Under the pieces are notes generated by a model. That model saw only the letters and a list, made by a program, of their open reading frames with translations, did no database searches and was not told the DNA's origin. Positions 33,156 through 41,216 of a stretch of 64,000 nt of DNA are shown in pieces. Numbering within the stretch: the stretch's first letter is position 1; the number at the start of each line of letters is the position of its first letter. This stretch comes from Streptomyces sp. CC208A (GTDB lineage: Bacteria > Actinomycetota > Actinomycetes > Streptomycetales > Streptomycetaceae): contig NZ_JASCXN010000002.1 of assembly GCF_030010625.1 (NCBI RefSeq), forward strand, positions 62,001 to 126,000. Reading direction: 5' to 3'. The position numbers and the translations under genes are program-made.

Positions 33156-34061
33156 GTGAAGATCGGCTGCATCGGACTCGGCGACATCGCCCGGAAGGCG
33201 TACCTGCCCGTCCTCGCCACCCTCCCCGGGACCGAACTCCACCTCCAGACCCGCACCCCCACCACCCTGGCGCGGGTCGCCGACACCCTGCACCTGCCGG
33301 AGGCGCGCCGCCACCGGGACCTGGACTCGCTGCTCTCCGCCGGACTCGACGCGGCCTTCGTGCACGCCTCCACCGCCGCCCACGCCGAGATCGCCACCCG
33401 CCTCCTCGACGCCGGCGTGCCCACCTACGTCGACAAGCCGCTCGCCTACGAGTACGCCGACTCCGAGCGGGTCGTCGAACTCGCCGAGAAGCGGGGCGTC
33501 TCGCTCGCCGTCGGCTTCAACCGGCGCTTCGCCCCCTGCTACGCCCAGTGCCTCGACCACCCGCGCGACCTGATCCTCCTGCAGAAGAACCGCATCGGCC
33601 TCCCCGAGGACCCGCGCACCCTCGTCCTCGACGACTTCATCCACGTCGTCGACACCCTCCGCTTCCTGCTCCCCGGCGAGGTCGACCACATCGACGTCCG
33701 GGCCCGGATCCGCGACGGCCTGATGCACCACGTGGTGCTCCAGCTCTCCGGCGACGGCTTCACCGCCCTCGGCATGATGAACCGGATGAACGGCTCCACC
33801 GAGGAGGTCCTGGAGGTCTCGGGACAGGACACCAAGCGCCAGGTCCTCAACCTCGCCGAGGTCGTCGACCACAAGGGCCAGCCCACCGTCCGCCGGCGCG
33901 GCGACTGGGTGCCGGTCGCCCGGCAGCGCGGCATCGAACAGGCCGTGCTCGCCTTCCTCGACGCCGTACGGGACGGCAGGACGCTCAGCGCCCGTGACGC
34001 CCTGCTCACCCACGAACTGTGCGAGCGGGTCGTCCGCGACGCCCTCCACCAGGCCTCCTGA
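33156..34061 (+). CDS. Gfo/Idh/MocA-family oxidoreductase
   Basis: 301 residues: MKIGCIGLGDIARKAYLPVLA (Rossmann GxGxxA), THAST-like stretch FVHASTAAHAEIATRLLDAG, the active-site VDKPLAYEYADSERVV (DKP, equivalent to EKP) and VGFNRRFAPCY. The C-terminal domain includes DFIHVVDTLRFLLPGEVDHI, a form of the catalytic DxxxH helix. These enzymes oxidise sugar or cyclitol hydroxyls with NAD(P). GTG 33156 follows GAGGGAGAGAGC. Its 3' end overlaps the convergent lnt gene by 56 bases. Confidence 0.93.
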   Translation: MKIGCIGLGDIARKAYLPVLATLPGTELHLQTRTPTTLARVADTLHLPEARRHRDLDSLLSAGLDAAFVHASTAAHAEIATRLLDAGVPTYVDKPLAYEYADSERVVELAEKRGVSLAVGFNRRFAPCYAQCLDHPRDLILLQKNRIGLPEDPRTLVLDDFIHVVDTLRFLLPGEVDHIDVRARIRDGLMHHVVLQLSGDGFTALGMMNRMNGSTEEVLEVSGQDTKRQVLNLAEVVDHKGQPTVRRRGDWVPVARQRGIEQAVLAFLDAVRDGRTLSARDALLTHELCERVVRDALHQAS

Positions 34062-35607
34062 GCGCCCCGGCGCCCGCCGCCGCGCACACCGCGCCGACCA
34101 CGACGAACGCCCCGTACAGCGGCCAGTCGCCCCAGCGGACGTACCCCGTCGTCGCCTCCGACAGGGGCAGTTCCCGTACGACGGCACCGCTCACGTCCGT
34201 GCCCATGGGCGGCCCCACCCGCCGGCCGTCGGGGCCGTACGCGGCGCTGATCCCCGTCAGCGTCGCGTGCACCACCGGGCGGCCCGTCTCCGCCGCCCGC
34301 AGCGCGGCCAGCGAGGCGTGCTGCGCGGGCGCCCAGCTGTGCTGGAAGGTGCTGGTCGCGGACTGCACCACGACCACGTCGGCCCCGTCCCCGACCAGGC
34401 GCCGGCTCATGTCGGGGAACGCGGACTCGAAGCAGACCAGCGGCCCGACCCTCAGCGGCTGTTCGCCGTCGGGCAGGCGCATCACGACCGGTGCCGTCCC
34501 ACGCCGCCGGTCCTCCTCCGCCGCCCTGCCCACGGACGTCGCCCAGCCGAGCAGACTCCGGGCCGGTATGTACTCGCCGAAGGGCACGAGCCGCATCTTG
34601 TCGTACCGGTCGCCGGTCGGCCCGCCCGGCGCGAAGAGCAGCGCGCTCTTGTAGATGCCGGGGCGGTCCGCGCGCCGCGCGTCCACGTTCACCAGGAGCG
34701 GCGCGTCCACCGTCCGCGCGAGAGCGGTGAGCCGCGCGGTGAGCGCCGGATCACCGGCCGGGTCCCGGCCCACCCCGCTCTCGCCCCACACCACCAGGTC
34801 GAGCCGCTGCCCGGCGAGGCCGCGCGTCAGCTCCGCCGCCCGGTCGAGCCGCCGCTCCGCGCCCTCCGGCCCGCCGTACACCCCCGGCTGCACCATCGCC
34901 ACCCGCACCGAACCCGACGGGCGCGGTGCCCCCACGCCCCACGCCGCGGTCCCCGCCACCAGGGCGCAGCCGGCCAGCCCCGCCACCCCCACCGACCGCA
35001 GCCCGGGCGCGGCGACGAGCAGCACCACGGCCGTGTTCACCGCCACCACCAGCAGGCTCACCAGCCACACCCCGCCCACCGACGCCAGACGCAGCGCCAC
35101 CGGCACGTCCCACTGGCTCGCGCCCAGCAGCCCCCACGGCCCGCCCAGTCCCTCCCACGACCGCACCAGCTCGATCAGCAGCCACCCCGACGGCACGGCG
35201 AACAGCGCCGCGACGGCCCGCCGCAGACTCGGCCCGCCGCCGAGCAGCGCCCGCGCGAGCACCGCCCACGGCACCCAGAGCAGCCCCATCAGCGCCGCCA
35301 TGACCAGCAGGAACACATGCACGTTCGGCAGCAGCCAGTGGTGCGCGGCCAGCAGGAACCCGATGCCCCCGCACCACCCGTCAAGCGCGGCGCGGCGCGT
35401 CCCCGGGGCCGTACGCACAAGCAGCAGCCAGGGCACGAGACAGACGTACGCCCACCACCACAGCCCAGGTGCGGGGAACGCGAGCGCCGGCAGCGCGCCG
35501 AGCACGACGGCCAGCAGCGACCGGAGCACCCCCGCCCGCCGCGTACCCGCACCCCGCCCGGCGTCCGGCCCGGCGCCCGGCTCCGCGCGCCCGAAGGGGT
35601 TCCGCAT
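34006..35607 (-). CDS. lnt: Apolipoprotein N-acyltransferase
   Basis: 533 residues. About seven hydrophobic helices (residues 30-225) are followed by a nitrilase-like catalytic domain with the E-K-C triad: VVWGESGVG (Glu), YDKMRLVPFGEY (Lys) and VGPLVCFESAFP (Cys). Lnt adds the third acyl chain to the N-terminal Cys of lipoproteins on the outer face of the membrane. Unlike mycobacterial Ppm1, no DPM-synthase domain is fused to it; the GT2 gene of this window is 24 kb away. Actinomycetes often carry two lnt copies, so redundancy is possible. The gene ends inside the convergent Gfo/Idh/MocA gene. Confidence 0.94.
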   Translation of the reverse strand: MRNPFGRAEPGAGPDAGRGAGTRRAGVLRSLLAVVLGALPALAFPAPGLWWWAYVCLVPWLLLVRTAPGTRRAALDGWCGGIGFLLAAHHWLLPNVHVFLLVMAALMGLLWVPWAVLARALLGGGPSLRRAVAALFAVPSGWLLIELVRSWEGLGGPWGLLGASQWDVPVALRLASVGGVWLVSLLVVAVNTAVVLLVAAPGLRSVGVAGLAGCALVAGTAAWGVGAPRPSGSVRVAMVQPGVYGGPEGAERRLDRAAELTRGLAGQRLDLVVWGESGVGRDPAGDPALTARLTALARTVDAPLLVNVDARRADRPGIYKSALLFAPGGPTGDRYDKMRLVPFGEYIPARSLLGWATSVGRAAEEDRRRGTAPVVMRLPDGEQPLRVGPLVCFESAFPDMSRRLVGDGADVVVVQSATSTFQHSWAPAQHASLAALRAAETGRPVVHATLTGISAAYGPDGRRVGPPMGTDVSGAVVRELPLSEATTGYVRWGDWPLYGAFVVVGAVCAAAGAGALRRPGGGRRGRPARTVRG

Positions 35608-35664
35608 GGCGTGCCTCCCGCCCGTCGCCTCCAGTCTGCGCCCGCCCGCCGGGCCGGGGCCCGC

Positions 35665-36111
35665 TCAGGGGAGCCGGCGCCAGCGCTCCTCGACGACGAC
35701 CGAGCGCAGCCGCCAGCCGTCACCGGTACGGCGCGCCGCGAAGGCGTACCGGCCGCCGCAGACGAAGTCCTCGCCGGAGGCCGTCCGCATCGGGTTGACG
35801 TAGTCGGCGCGGACCTCGGCCGCGTCGCCGTCCTCGGCGTAGCCCTGGGGCAGGTGGAGGGTCACCCGTCGGTTGACGATCAGGTGCTGGCGCACCGGGA
35901 AGAGCGTCATCGTCTCCGCCAGCCAGTCGGCCACCGCCGCCACGGGCCCCTCGACGCCGCCGGAGCCGGAGTAGTCGGCGTGCCCGTCGGGGGTGAAGAG
36001 GGCACGGTAGGCGGCCCAGTCGGCGTCGTCCACGGCCGCCGCGTAACCGGTGATCAGGTCGTCGATGGCGAGCCGGTCCATCACGTTCGCGAGGTCCACG
36101 CGCTGCGTCAT
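35665..36111 (-). CDS. SnoaL-like / NTF2-like protein
   Basis: 148 residues with the cystatin-like cone fold pattern: LAIDDLITGYAAAVDDADWAAYRALFTPDGHADYS, VADWLAETMTLFPVRQHLIVNRRV and a terminal RRTGDGWRLRSVVVEERW. Members include ketosteroid isomerase-like and bile-acid dehydratase-like enzymes as well as non-catalytic ligand binders; the DDADWxAYxxLF segment is the commonest variant in Streptomyces. It is divergent from a flavin reductase-like gene. Function not predicted. Confidence 0.88.
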   Translation of the reverse strand: MTQRVDLANVMDRLAIDDLITGYAAAVDDADWAAYRALFTPDGHADYSGSGGVEGPVAAVADWLAETMTLFPVRQHLIVNRRVTLHLPQGYAEDGDAAEVRADYVNPMRTASGEDFVCGGRYAFAARRTGDGWRLRSVVVEERWRRLP

Positions 36112-36190
36112 CGCCTCAGTGTCGGGCAGCGGGCGTGCGAGGCCAAGAGGCGTGCGGCCCCTCGTCCCGTACGAAGGTCATACTGGCCGG

Positions 36191-36784
36191 ATGCGTATCG
36201 ACGTCGACCCGTCCCTCACCGACCCCACCTCCGTCTACCGGTTGCTGACCGCGACCGTCGTCCCCCGGCCGATCGCCTGGGTGTCCACGAGCTCCGCCGA
36301 CGGCACGGACAACCTCGCCCCGCACTCCTTCTTCACCATCGCCTCGGTGGACCCGCCGGTCGTGCAGTTCACCTCCGTCGGCCGGAAGGACTCGCTGCGG
36401 AACGTGGAGGAGACCGGCGAGTTCGTGGTGAACCTCGCCCCCGAGGGCCTCTTCGAGCAGATCAACGCGACCGCGACGGACTTCCCGCGCGGGACGAGCG
36501 AGTTCGACGCGTGCGGCGTGGAGCGCGAACCGAGCCTCCGGGTGAAGGCCCCGCGCGTGGCCGCCTCGCCGGTGGCGCTGGAGTGCGTCCTGCACAGCAC
36601 GCTCCGGATCGGCGACTCGACGGTGGTCTTCGGACGCGTCGTGCACGTGGCCGTCGACGAGGCGTACATGGCCGACGGCCACCCCGAGATCACGCGCATG
36701 CGGCCGCTGACCCGGCTCGGGAAGAACGAGTGGGGGACCCTGGGAGACATCCGGGAGATCGCCCGCGTCCCGTACCGGGGCTGA
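36191..36784 (+). CDS. Flavin reductase-like FMN-binding split-barrel protein
   Basis: 197 residues: VYRLLTATVVPRPIAWVSTSSADGTDNLAPHSFFTIASVDPPVV is the FMN-binding split-barrel start, followed by DSLRNVEETGEFVVNLAPEGLFEQINATATDFPRGTSEFD and VALECVLHSTLRIGDSTVVFGRVVHVAVDE. Proteins with this pattern are flavin reductases or DIM6/NTAB-type flavoproteins. A CATACT 9-11 bases before the ATG may be a -10 box of a nearly leaderless message. A strong hairpin at 36794-36830 follows it. Confidence 0.92.
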   Translation: MRIDVDPSLTDPTSVYRLLTATVVPRPIAWVSTSSADGTDNLAPHSFFTIASVDPPVVQFTSVGRKDSLRNVEETGEFVVNLAPEGLFEQINATATDFPRGTSEFDACGVEREPSLRVKAPRVAASPVALECVLHSTLRIGDSTVVFGRVVHVAVDEAYMADGHPEITRMRPLTRLGKNEWGTLGDIREIARVPYRG

Positions 36785-36793
36785 GACGACGAA

Positions 36794-36830
36794 CCGGGGG
36801 CGGGCCCGCCGTGCGCGGGCCCGCCCCCGG
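36794..36830. terminator. Bidirectional terminator hairpin
   Basis: A perfect 16-bp stem (36794-36809 with 36815-36830, core CCGGGGGCGGGCCCGC) and a 5-base loop lie between the convergent flavin reductase-like gene and uppP, 10 and 21 bases from their stop codons. Confidence 0.85.
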
Positions 36831-36851
36831 TCGGGCGGTGGGGGCGGCCGG

Positions 36852-37727
36852 TCAGCCGCCGGACTCGCCCGCGTGCGGGCTGAGGACACCCGCGCCGACC
36901 AGGATGAACAGCAGGATGCCCAGCGCGATCCGGTAGATCACGAACGGCATGAAGGACTTCGTGGTGATGAACTTCATGAACCACGCGATCACCGCGTATC
37001 CCACCCCGAAGGCGACGATCGTCGCGAAGACCGTCGGCCCCCAGGACACGTGCCCGTCCTCGGCCGCGTCCTTCAGCTCGAACGCGCCGGAGGCGAGGAC
37101 GGCGGGGATGGCCAGGAGGAACGAGTAGCGGGCGGCGGACTCGCGGGTGTAGCCCATGAGCAGACCGCCGGAGATGGTCGCGCCGGAGCGGGAGACGCCC
37201 GGGACGAGGGCCATCGCCTGGCAGAAGCCGTAGATCAGGCCGTCGCGGACGCCGAGGTCCTTGAGCGTCTTGCGCTCGCGGACCGCGCGGTGCCGGCCGC
37301 CGATCTCGTCACGGGCGGCGAGCCGGTCGGCGACGCCGAGCACGACGCCCATCACGATGAGGGTGGTGGCGGTGAGCCGCAGATCGCGGAAGGGGCCCTC
37401 GATCTGGTCCTTGAGCGTGAGGCCGAGGACACCGATCGGGATCGAGCCGACGATCACCAGCCAGCCCATCTGGGCGTCGTGGTCGGAGCGCATCTCCTTG
37501 TCCGTCAGCGACCGGAACCATGCCGTGACGATCCTGCCGATGTCCTTGCGGAAGTAGATCAGGACGGCGGTCTCCGTACCGATCTGCGTGATCGCCGTGA
37601 AGGCGGCGCCGGGGTCCTCCCAGCCGGCGAAGGCCGCGGTCAGCCGGAGGTGCGCGCTGGAGGAGATGGGAAGGAACTCCGTCAGCCCCTGGACGAGCCC
37701 GAGGATGAACGATTCGAACCAACTCAT
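36852..37727 (-). CDS. uppP: Undecaprenyl-diphosphatase (BacA/UppP)
   Basis: 291 residues, eight membrane helices. Conserved motifs: GLVQGLTEFLPISSSAHL (Glu-rich motif, residues 10-27) and LVPGVSRSGATISGGLLMG (catalytic Arg/Ser motif). It recycles undecaprenyl diphosphate to the monophosphate for peptidoglycan and glycan assembly, and overproduction gives bacitracin resistance. The insert RLAARDEIGGRHRAVRERKTL is a cytosolic loop common in actinobacterial copies. The C-terminus is short. Confidence 0.97.
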   Translation of the reverse strand: MSWFESFILGLVQGLTEFLPISSSAHLRLTAAFAGWEDPGAAFTAITQIGTETAVLIYFRKDIGRIVTAWFRSLTDKEMRSDHDAQMGWLVIVGSIPIGVLGLTLKDQIEGPFRDLRLTATTLIVMGVVLGVADRLAARDEIGGRHRAVRERKTLKDLGVRDGLIYGFCQAMALVPGVSRSGATISGGLLMGYTRESAARYSFLLAIPAVLASGAFELKDAAEDGHVSWGPTVFATIVAFGVGYAVIAWFMKFITTKSFMPFVIYRIALGILLFILVGAGVLSPHAGESGG

Positions 37728-37808
37728 GGGGCTTGGGCCGTCCCGTTATGTACGTGTGCGGTCAGAAGGTCGAGCGCAGAGTACCGCCCCAAGGTGACGG
37801 GCCCGTGA

Positions 37809-38540
37809 TCAGGTCCGGTCGGCGACGGCCGCGACCGTCACCGGACGCCGCAGGGCGTGCCGTTTGCGCCAGGCCACCACCGCCGCGCCCAGCATCGACA
37901 GCGCGATGAAACCCGCCGAGACCAGGAACGCGGGGGAGCCCGGATCGCCCGCCCGCGCCCCGGCCACCACGTAGGCCGCCGTGTTCGGCACCGTACCGAT
38001 CGCCGTCGCGAGCAGGAACGGCACGTATCCCATCCGGGAGACGGCCGCGCAGTAGTTGGCGGCGGCGAACGGCACGCCGGGGAAGAGCCGGATCGCCAGC
38101 ATCGAGCGGAAGCCGTGCCGGCTCAGCTGCCCGTCCGCCGCCCGCAGCCACCGCCCCCTGAGCAGCGGCCGCAGCGCGTCCTGCCCGAGCGTCCGGCCCA
38201 GCGTGAACGCGATCCCCGCGCCGAGCACCGTCCCCGCGACCGCCGCCGTGAGCCCGGCACCCGAACCGAAGAGCGCGCCCGCCGCCAGGTTGAGCACCGG
38301 CCGCGGCACGAACGCCGCCGTGCACAGCCCGTACGCCAGGCCGAAGAGCAGCACCGCGCCCGCGCCGCCCGTGCTCGGCCACCCCGAGGCGAGGAGCCGC
38401 TGCGGCTCGTACAGCACCACCAGCGTGGCGGCGCTCAGCAGGACGAGCGCGAGCAGCGAGAGCCGCGACCGGGGCGAGAGCAGGGCCCGGGAGCAGCGGA
38501 CGGCGAACGGGTCCGTCGGCCGGGGCACGGGAGCGAGCAT
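37809..38540 (-). CDS. TVP38/TMEM64-family (VTT/SNARE-associated) membrane protein
   Basis: 243 residues, about five to six membrane helices. The VTT-domain signature is present: FVPRPVLNLAAGALFGSGAGLTAAVAGTVLGAGIAFTLGR, then SMLAIRLFPGVPFAAANYCAAVSRMGYVPFLLATAIGTVPNTAAYVV. Related DedA proteins flip phospholipids or undecaprenyl phosphate, and its location beside uppP fits undecaprenyl-phosphate recycling; this is inferred. The ATG lies near the divergent alkylation-repair gene with 38 bases between starts. Confidence 0.9.
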   Translation of the reverse strand: MLAPVPRPTDPFAVRCSRALLSPRSRLSLLALVLLSAATLVVLYEPQRLLASGWPSTGGAGAVLLFGLAYGLCTAAFVPRPVLNLAAGALFGSGAGLTAAVAGTVLGAGIAFTLGRTLGQDALRPLLRGRWLRAADGQLSRHGFRSMLAIRLFPGVPFAAANYCAAVSRMGYVPFLLATAIGTVPNTAAYVVAGARAGDPGSPAFLVSAGFIALSMLGAAVVAWRKRHALRRPVTVAAVADRT

Positions 38541-38578
38541 CCGGGGAGAGTAACGGACACCTCCGTATGATCGCCGTA

Positions 38579-39340
38579 ATGTGCGCCATGTCCGCCCCCG
38601 ACCCCGCCTCCGGTCCCGCGTCCGGCTCCGGCCCCGGTGCCGCGCCCGGCGCTGTCCCCGACAGCGAGCTCGCCGACGTCCTCATGGCACGGCTGACCAC
38701 GCTCTACCCCGCCGCCGGGAACCCCTTCCGGGCGCAGGAGATGGTCGCGTACATGAAGGGCGTGGCGCCCTTCCTCGGCATCCGGACGCCGGAGCGCCGC
38801 GCGCTCTCCCGGACCGTCCTCGACGGCACGCCCCGCCCCGCCGAGCCCGACTGCGCGGCCGTCGCCCTGCGCTGCTTCGCCCTGCCCGAGCGCGAGTACC
38901 ACTACTTCGCCGTCGACTACCTGCGCCGCCACGTGAAGCGCTGCTCGTCCGGCTTCCTGCCCGTCGCCCGCCGGCTCGTCACCACCGTCTCCTGGTGGGA
39001 CACCGTCGACCACCTCGCCGCCCACGTCGTGGGCGGACTCGTCGCCGCCGACCCCGCGCTCGCCGGGGAGATGGACGTCTGGATCGACGACGAGGACCCC
39101 TGGACCGCCCGGACCGCCCTCCTTCACCAGCTGCGCTTCAAGGAGGGCACGGACGCCGACCGGCTCTTCTCCTACTGTCTGCGGCGGGCCGCCGACACCG
39201 ACTTCTTCCTCAGGAAGGCGATCGGCTGGAGTCTGCGCGAGTACGCCAAGACCGCCCCCGGCGAGGTGCGGGCCTTCGTCGCGGAAAACCGTTCCCTCTT
39301 CTCCCCGCTCTCCGTCCGCGAGGCCCTCAAGCACCTGTGA
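38579..39340 (+). CDS. DNA alkylation repair protein (AlkD-like HEAT-repeat glycosylase family)
   Basis: 253 residues. After a Pro/Gly/Ala-rich N-terminus (about 30 residues) come HEAT-like repeats with the family pattern: PFRAQEMVAYMKGVAPFLGIRTPERRALSRTVL, REYHYFAVDYLRRHVKRCSSGFLPVARRLVTTVSWWDTVDHLA and DADRLFSYCLRRAADTDFFLRKAIGWSLREYAKTAPGEVRAFV. AlkD enzymes excise bulky 3- and 7-alkylpurines. TATGAT (38566-38571) ends seven bases before the ATG at 38579, suggesting a leaderless message; ATG 38567 and ATG 38588 are alternatives. Confidence 0.88.
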   Translation: MCAMSAPDPASGPASGSGPGAAPGAVPDSELADVLMARLTTLYPAAGNPFRAQEMVAYMKGVAPFLGIRTPERRALSRTVLDGTPRPAEPDCAAVALRCFALPEREYHYFAVDYLRRHVKRCSSGFLPVARRLVTTVSWWDTVDHLAAHVVGGLVAADPALAGEMDVWIDDEDPWTARTALLHQLRFKEGTDADRLFSYCLRRAADTDFFLRKAIGWSLREYAKTAPGEVRAFVAENRSLFSPLSVREALKHL

Positions 39341-39405
39341 GGGCGGCGGGTCCGGCGGGCCACCCCGCCGGGGGCGCCGTCCGACGGCTGCGTCAGACTC
39401 GGATC

Positions 39406-40320
39406 ATGACGGACAAGGAGACGACGCCCACGGGCGGTGCGACGGGCGGAACGGCGGGCGGCAGGACGGCACTCGTCCTCGGAGCGGGCGGGCTCGTCGG
39501 CGCCGCCTGGGAGGTCGGCATCCTCCACGGCCTCGCCGAGGCGGGCGTGGACCTCTCCGACGCCGACCTGGTCGTCGGCAGCTCCGCCGGCGCCGTCGTC
39601 GGCGCCCTCCTCACCTCCGGCACCACCACCCCCGCCGAACTGTACGCGCGCCAACTCGACGGTACGGACGCCGAACCGGCCGTCCGCTTCGGCGCCGGAA
39701 CCCTCCTCCGCTACACCCTCGCCGTGCTCACCTCCCGCACCCCGGAGGCGTACGGGCGCAAGCTCGGCAGACTCGCCCTGCGCGCCCGCACCGTCGACGA
39801 GGCCACCCGGCGGGCCACCGTGGCGAAGCGGCTCGGCGACGTCACCTACTGGCCCGACGCGGGCCGGCTCCGGCTGACGGCCGTCGACGCGGAGAGCGGC
39901 GCGCTCGCCGTCTTCGACGGCGGTACCGGAACCGGCGGGGACGGCGTCGGGCTCGTGGACGCGGTCACGGCCAGCTGCGCGATCCCGGGGGCCTGGCCGC
40001 CCGTCGGCCTCGCGGGCCGGCGCTGGATCGACGGCGGGGTCCACTCCACCGCCAACGCGCACCTCGCGGCCGGGTGGGAGCGCGTGGTCGTCGTCGCGCC
40101 CACCGCGACGGGCAGCAAGGCCGTGCACTCCCCGGCCCGCCAGGCCGCCGCCCTCACGGCCGCCGGCGCCCGTGTCGAGGTGATCACCCCCGACGCGGAC
40201 GCCAAGGCCGTGATCGGGGTCCGGGCGCTCGACCCCGCCCAGCGGGGCGCCGCCGCCCGCGCCGGACGCGCCCAGGCCGCGGCGCACGCGAAGGCGGTCG
40301 CGGCCGTGTGGAGGGGGTGA
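39406..40320 (+). CDS. Patatin-like phospholipase family protein
   Basis: 304 residues: LVLGAGGLVGAAWEVGIL (oxyanion hole, residues 23-40), nucleophile Ser60 in VGSSAGAVVGALL, and the catalytic-dyad Asp in RRWIDGGVHS (DGG/DGA motif). Patatin-like proteins are Ser-Asp lipid acyl hydrolases. No signal peptide, so it is cytosolic or membrane-associated. The N-terminus is Gly/Thr-rich and probably flexible. It lies 65 bases after the alkylation-repair gene and 50 bases before the spermidine-synthase-like gene. Confidence 0.93.
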   Translation: MTDKETTPTGGATGGTAGGRTALVLGAGGLVGAAWEVGILHGLAEAGVDLSDADLVVGSSAGAVVGALLTSGTTTPAELYARQLDGTDAEPAVRFGAGTLLRYTLAVLTSRTPEAYGRKLGRLALRARTVDEATRRATVAKRLGDVTYWPDAGRLRLTAVDAESGALAVFDGGTGTGGDGVGLVDAVTASCAIPGAWPPVGLAGRRWIDGGVHSTANAHLAAGWERVVVVAPTATGSKAVHSPARQAAALTAAGARVEVITPDADAKAVIGVRALDPAQRGAAARAGRAQAAAHAKAVAAVWRG

Positions 40321-40370
40321 CGGGCACCGGGCCGTACGGGAGCACCCTCCGCGGGCCGCACAATGAAGGG

Positions 40371-41216
40371 GTGAACGAGCAGATCCCCGTCCTGCGCGAG
40401 GTCGACCACGGCACCGCGCGTCTCATGCCCGACGTGGACCGGGAGCGGGCCTGGCTCCTCACGGTCGACGGCGCGCCGCAGTCGTACGTCGACCTCGACG
40501 CCCCCGGCCACCTGGAGTTCGAGTACGCCCGCCGGCTCGGGCACGTCGTCGACGGCGCCGCCGCCGACGGGGCGCCGCTGGACGTGCTGCACCTCGGCGG
40601 CGGGGCGCTCTCGCTGCCCCGGTACGTCTCCGCCACCCGGCCCGGTTCGCGCCAGGACGTCGTCGAGGCCGACGCCGGACTCGTCGCCCTGGTCGCCGAG
40701 CACCTGCCGCTGCCGGAGGGCCCCGGGATCACCGTGCACACGGCGGACGCGCGCGCGTGGCTCGAAGCGGCCCCCGCCGCCTCGGCCGACCTGATCGTCG
40801 GCGACGTCTTCGGCGGCTCGCGGGTCCCCGCGCACCTCACCTCCGTCGCGTACGCCCGCGAACTCCGGCGCGTCCTGCGCCCCGGCGGGATCTACGCGGC
40901 CAACCTGGCCGACGGCGCGCCCTTCGCCTTCCTCCGCTCCCAGCTCGCCACCTTCGCCGCCGTCTTCCCCGAGCTGGCGCTGCTCGCCGAACCGGCGATG
41001 CTGCGCGGCCGGCGGTTCGGGAACGCGATCCTGGTCGCCTCCGACGAGCCCCTCGACGTCCCCGGCCTCACCCGTCGCGCCGCCGGGGACGCCTTCCCCG
41101 CGCGCGTGGAGCACGGGGAGGCGCTGGCCCGGTTCACCGGCGACGCCGCTCCGGTCGACGACGCCGGGGCCGTGGGGTCACCCGCTCCCCCGGAGGGTGC
41201 CTTCGGCATCGGCTGA
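40371..41216 (+). CDS. Spermidine synthase-like methyltransferase-fold protein
   Basis: 281 residues: a short N-terminal beta-part (GTARLMPDVDRERAWLLTVDGAPQSYVDLDAP), then a Rossmann fold with DVLHLGGGALSLPRYVSATRPGS, VVEADAGLVALVAEHL and HTADARAWLEAAPAASADLIVGDVFGGSRVPAHL. The spermidine-synthase Asp motif (GDAR/ADLIVxDxF) is present, but the GGGxG motif is altered, so polyamine synthesis is not certain. GTG 40371 follows GAAGGG. The last 39 bases overlap the convergent MFS gene. Confidence 0.88.
   Translation: MNEQIPVLREVDHGTARLMPDVDRERAWLLTVDGAPQSYVDLDAPGHLEFEYARRLGHVVDGAAADGAPLDVLHLGGGALSLPRYVSATRPGSRQDVVEADAGLVALVAEHLPLPEGPGITVHTADARAWLEAAPAASADLIVGDVFGGSRVPAHLTSVAYARELRRVLRPGGIYAANLADGAPFAFLRSQLATFAAVFPELALLAEPAMLRGRRFGNAILVASDEPLDVPGLTRRAAGDAFPARVEHGEALARFTGDAAPVDDAGAVGSPAPPEGAFGIG

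Noticed and set aside
34006..35607. lnt as a partner of the GT2 gene forming a split mycobacterial-type Ppm1
   Set aside because: The two genes are 24 kb apart with an island between them; no evidence of functional pairing.
36852..37727. uppP as a self-resistance gene for the peptide cluster
   Set aside because: It lies 26 kb from the cluster among core genes and is a normal housekeeping gene in Streptomyces.
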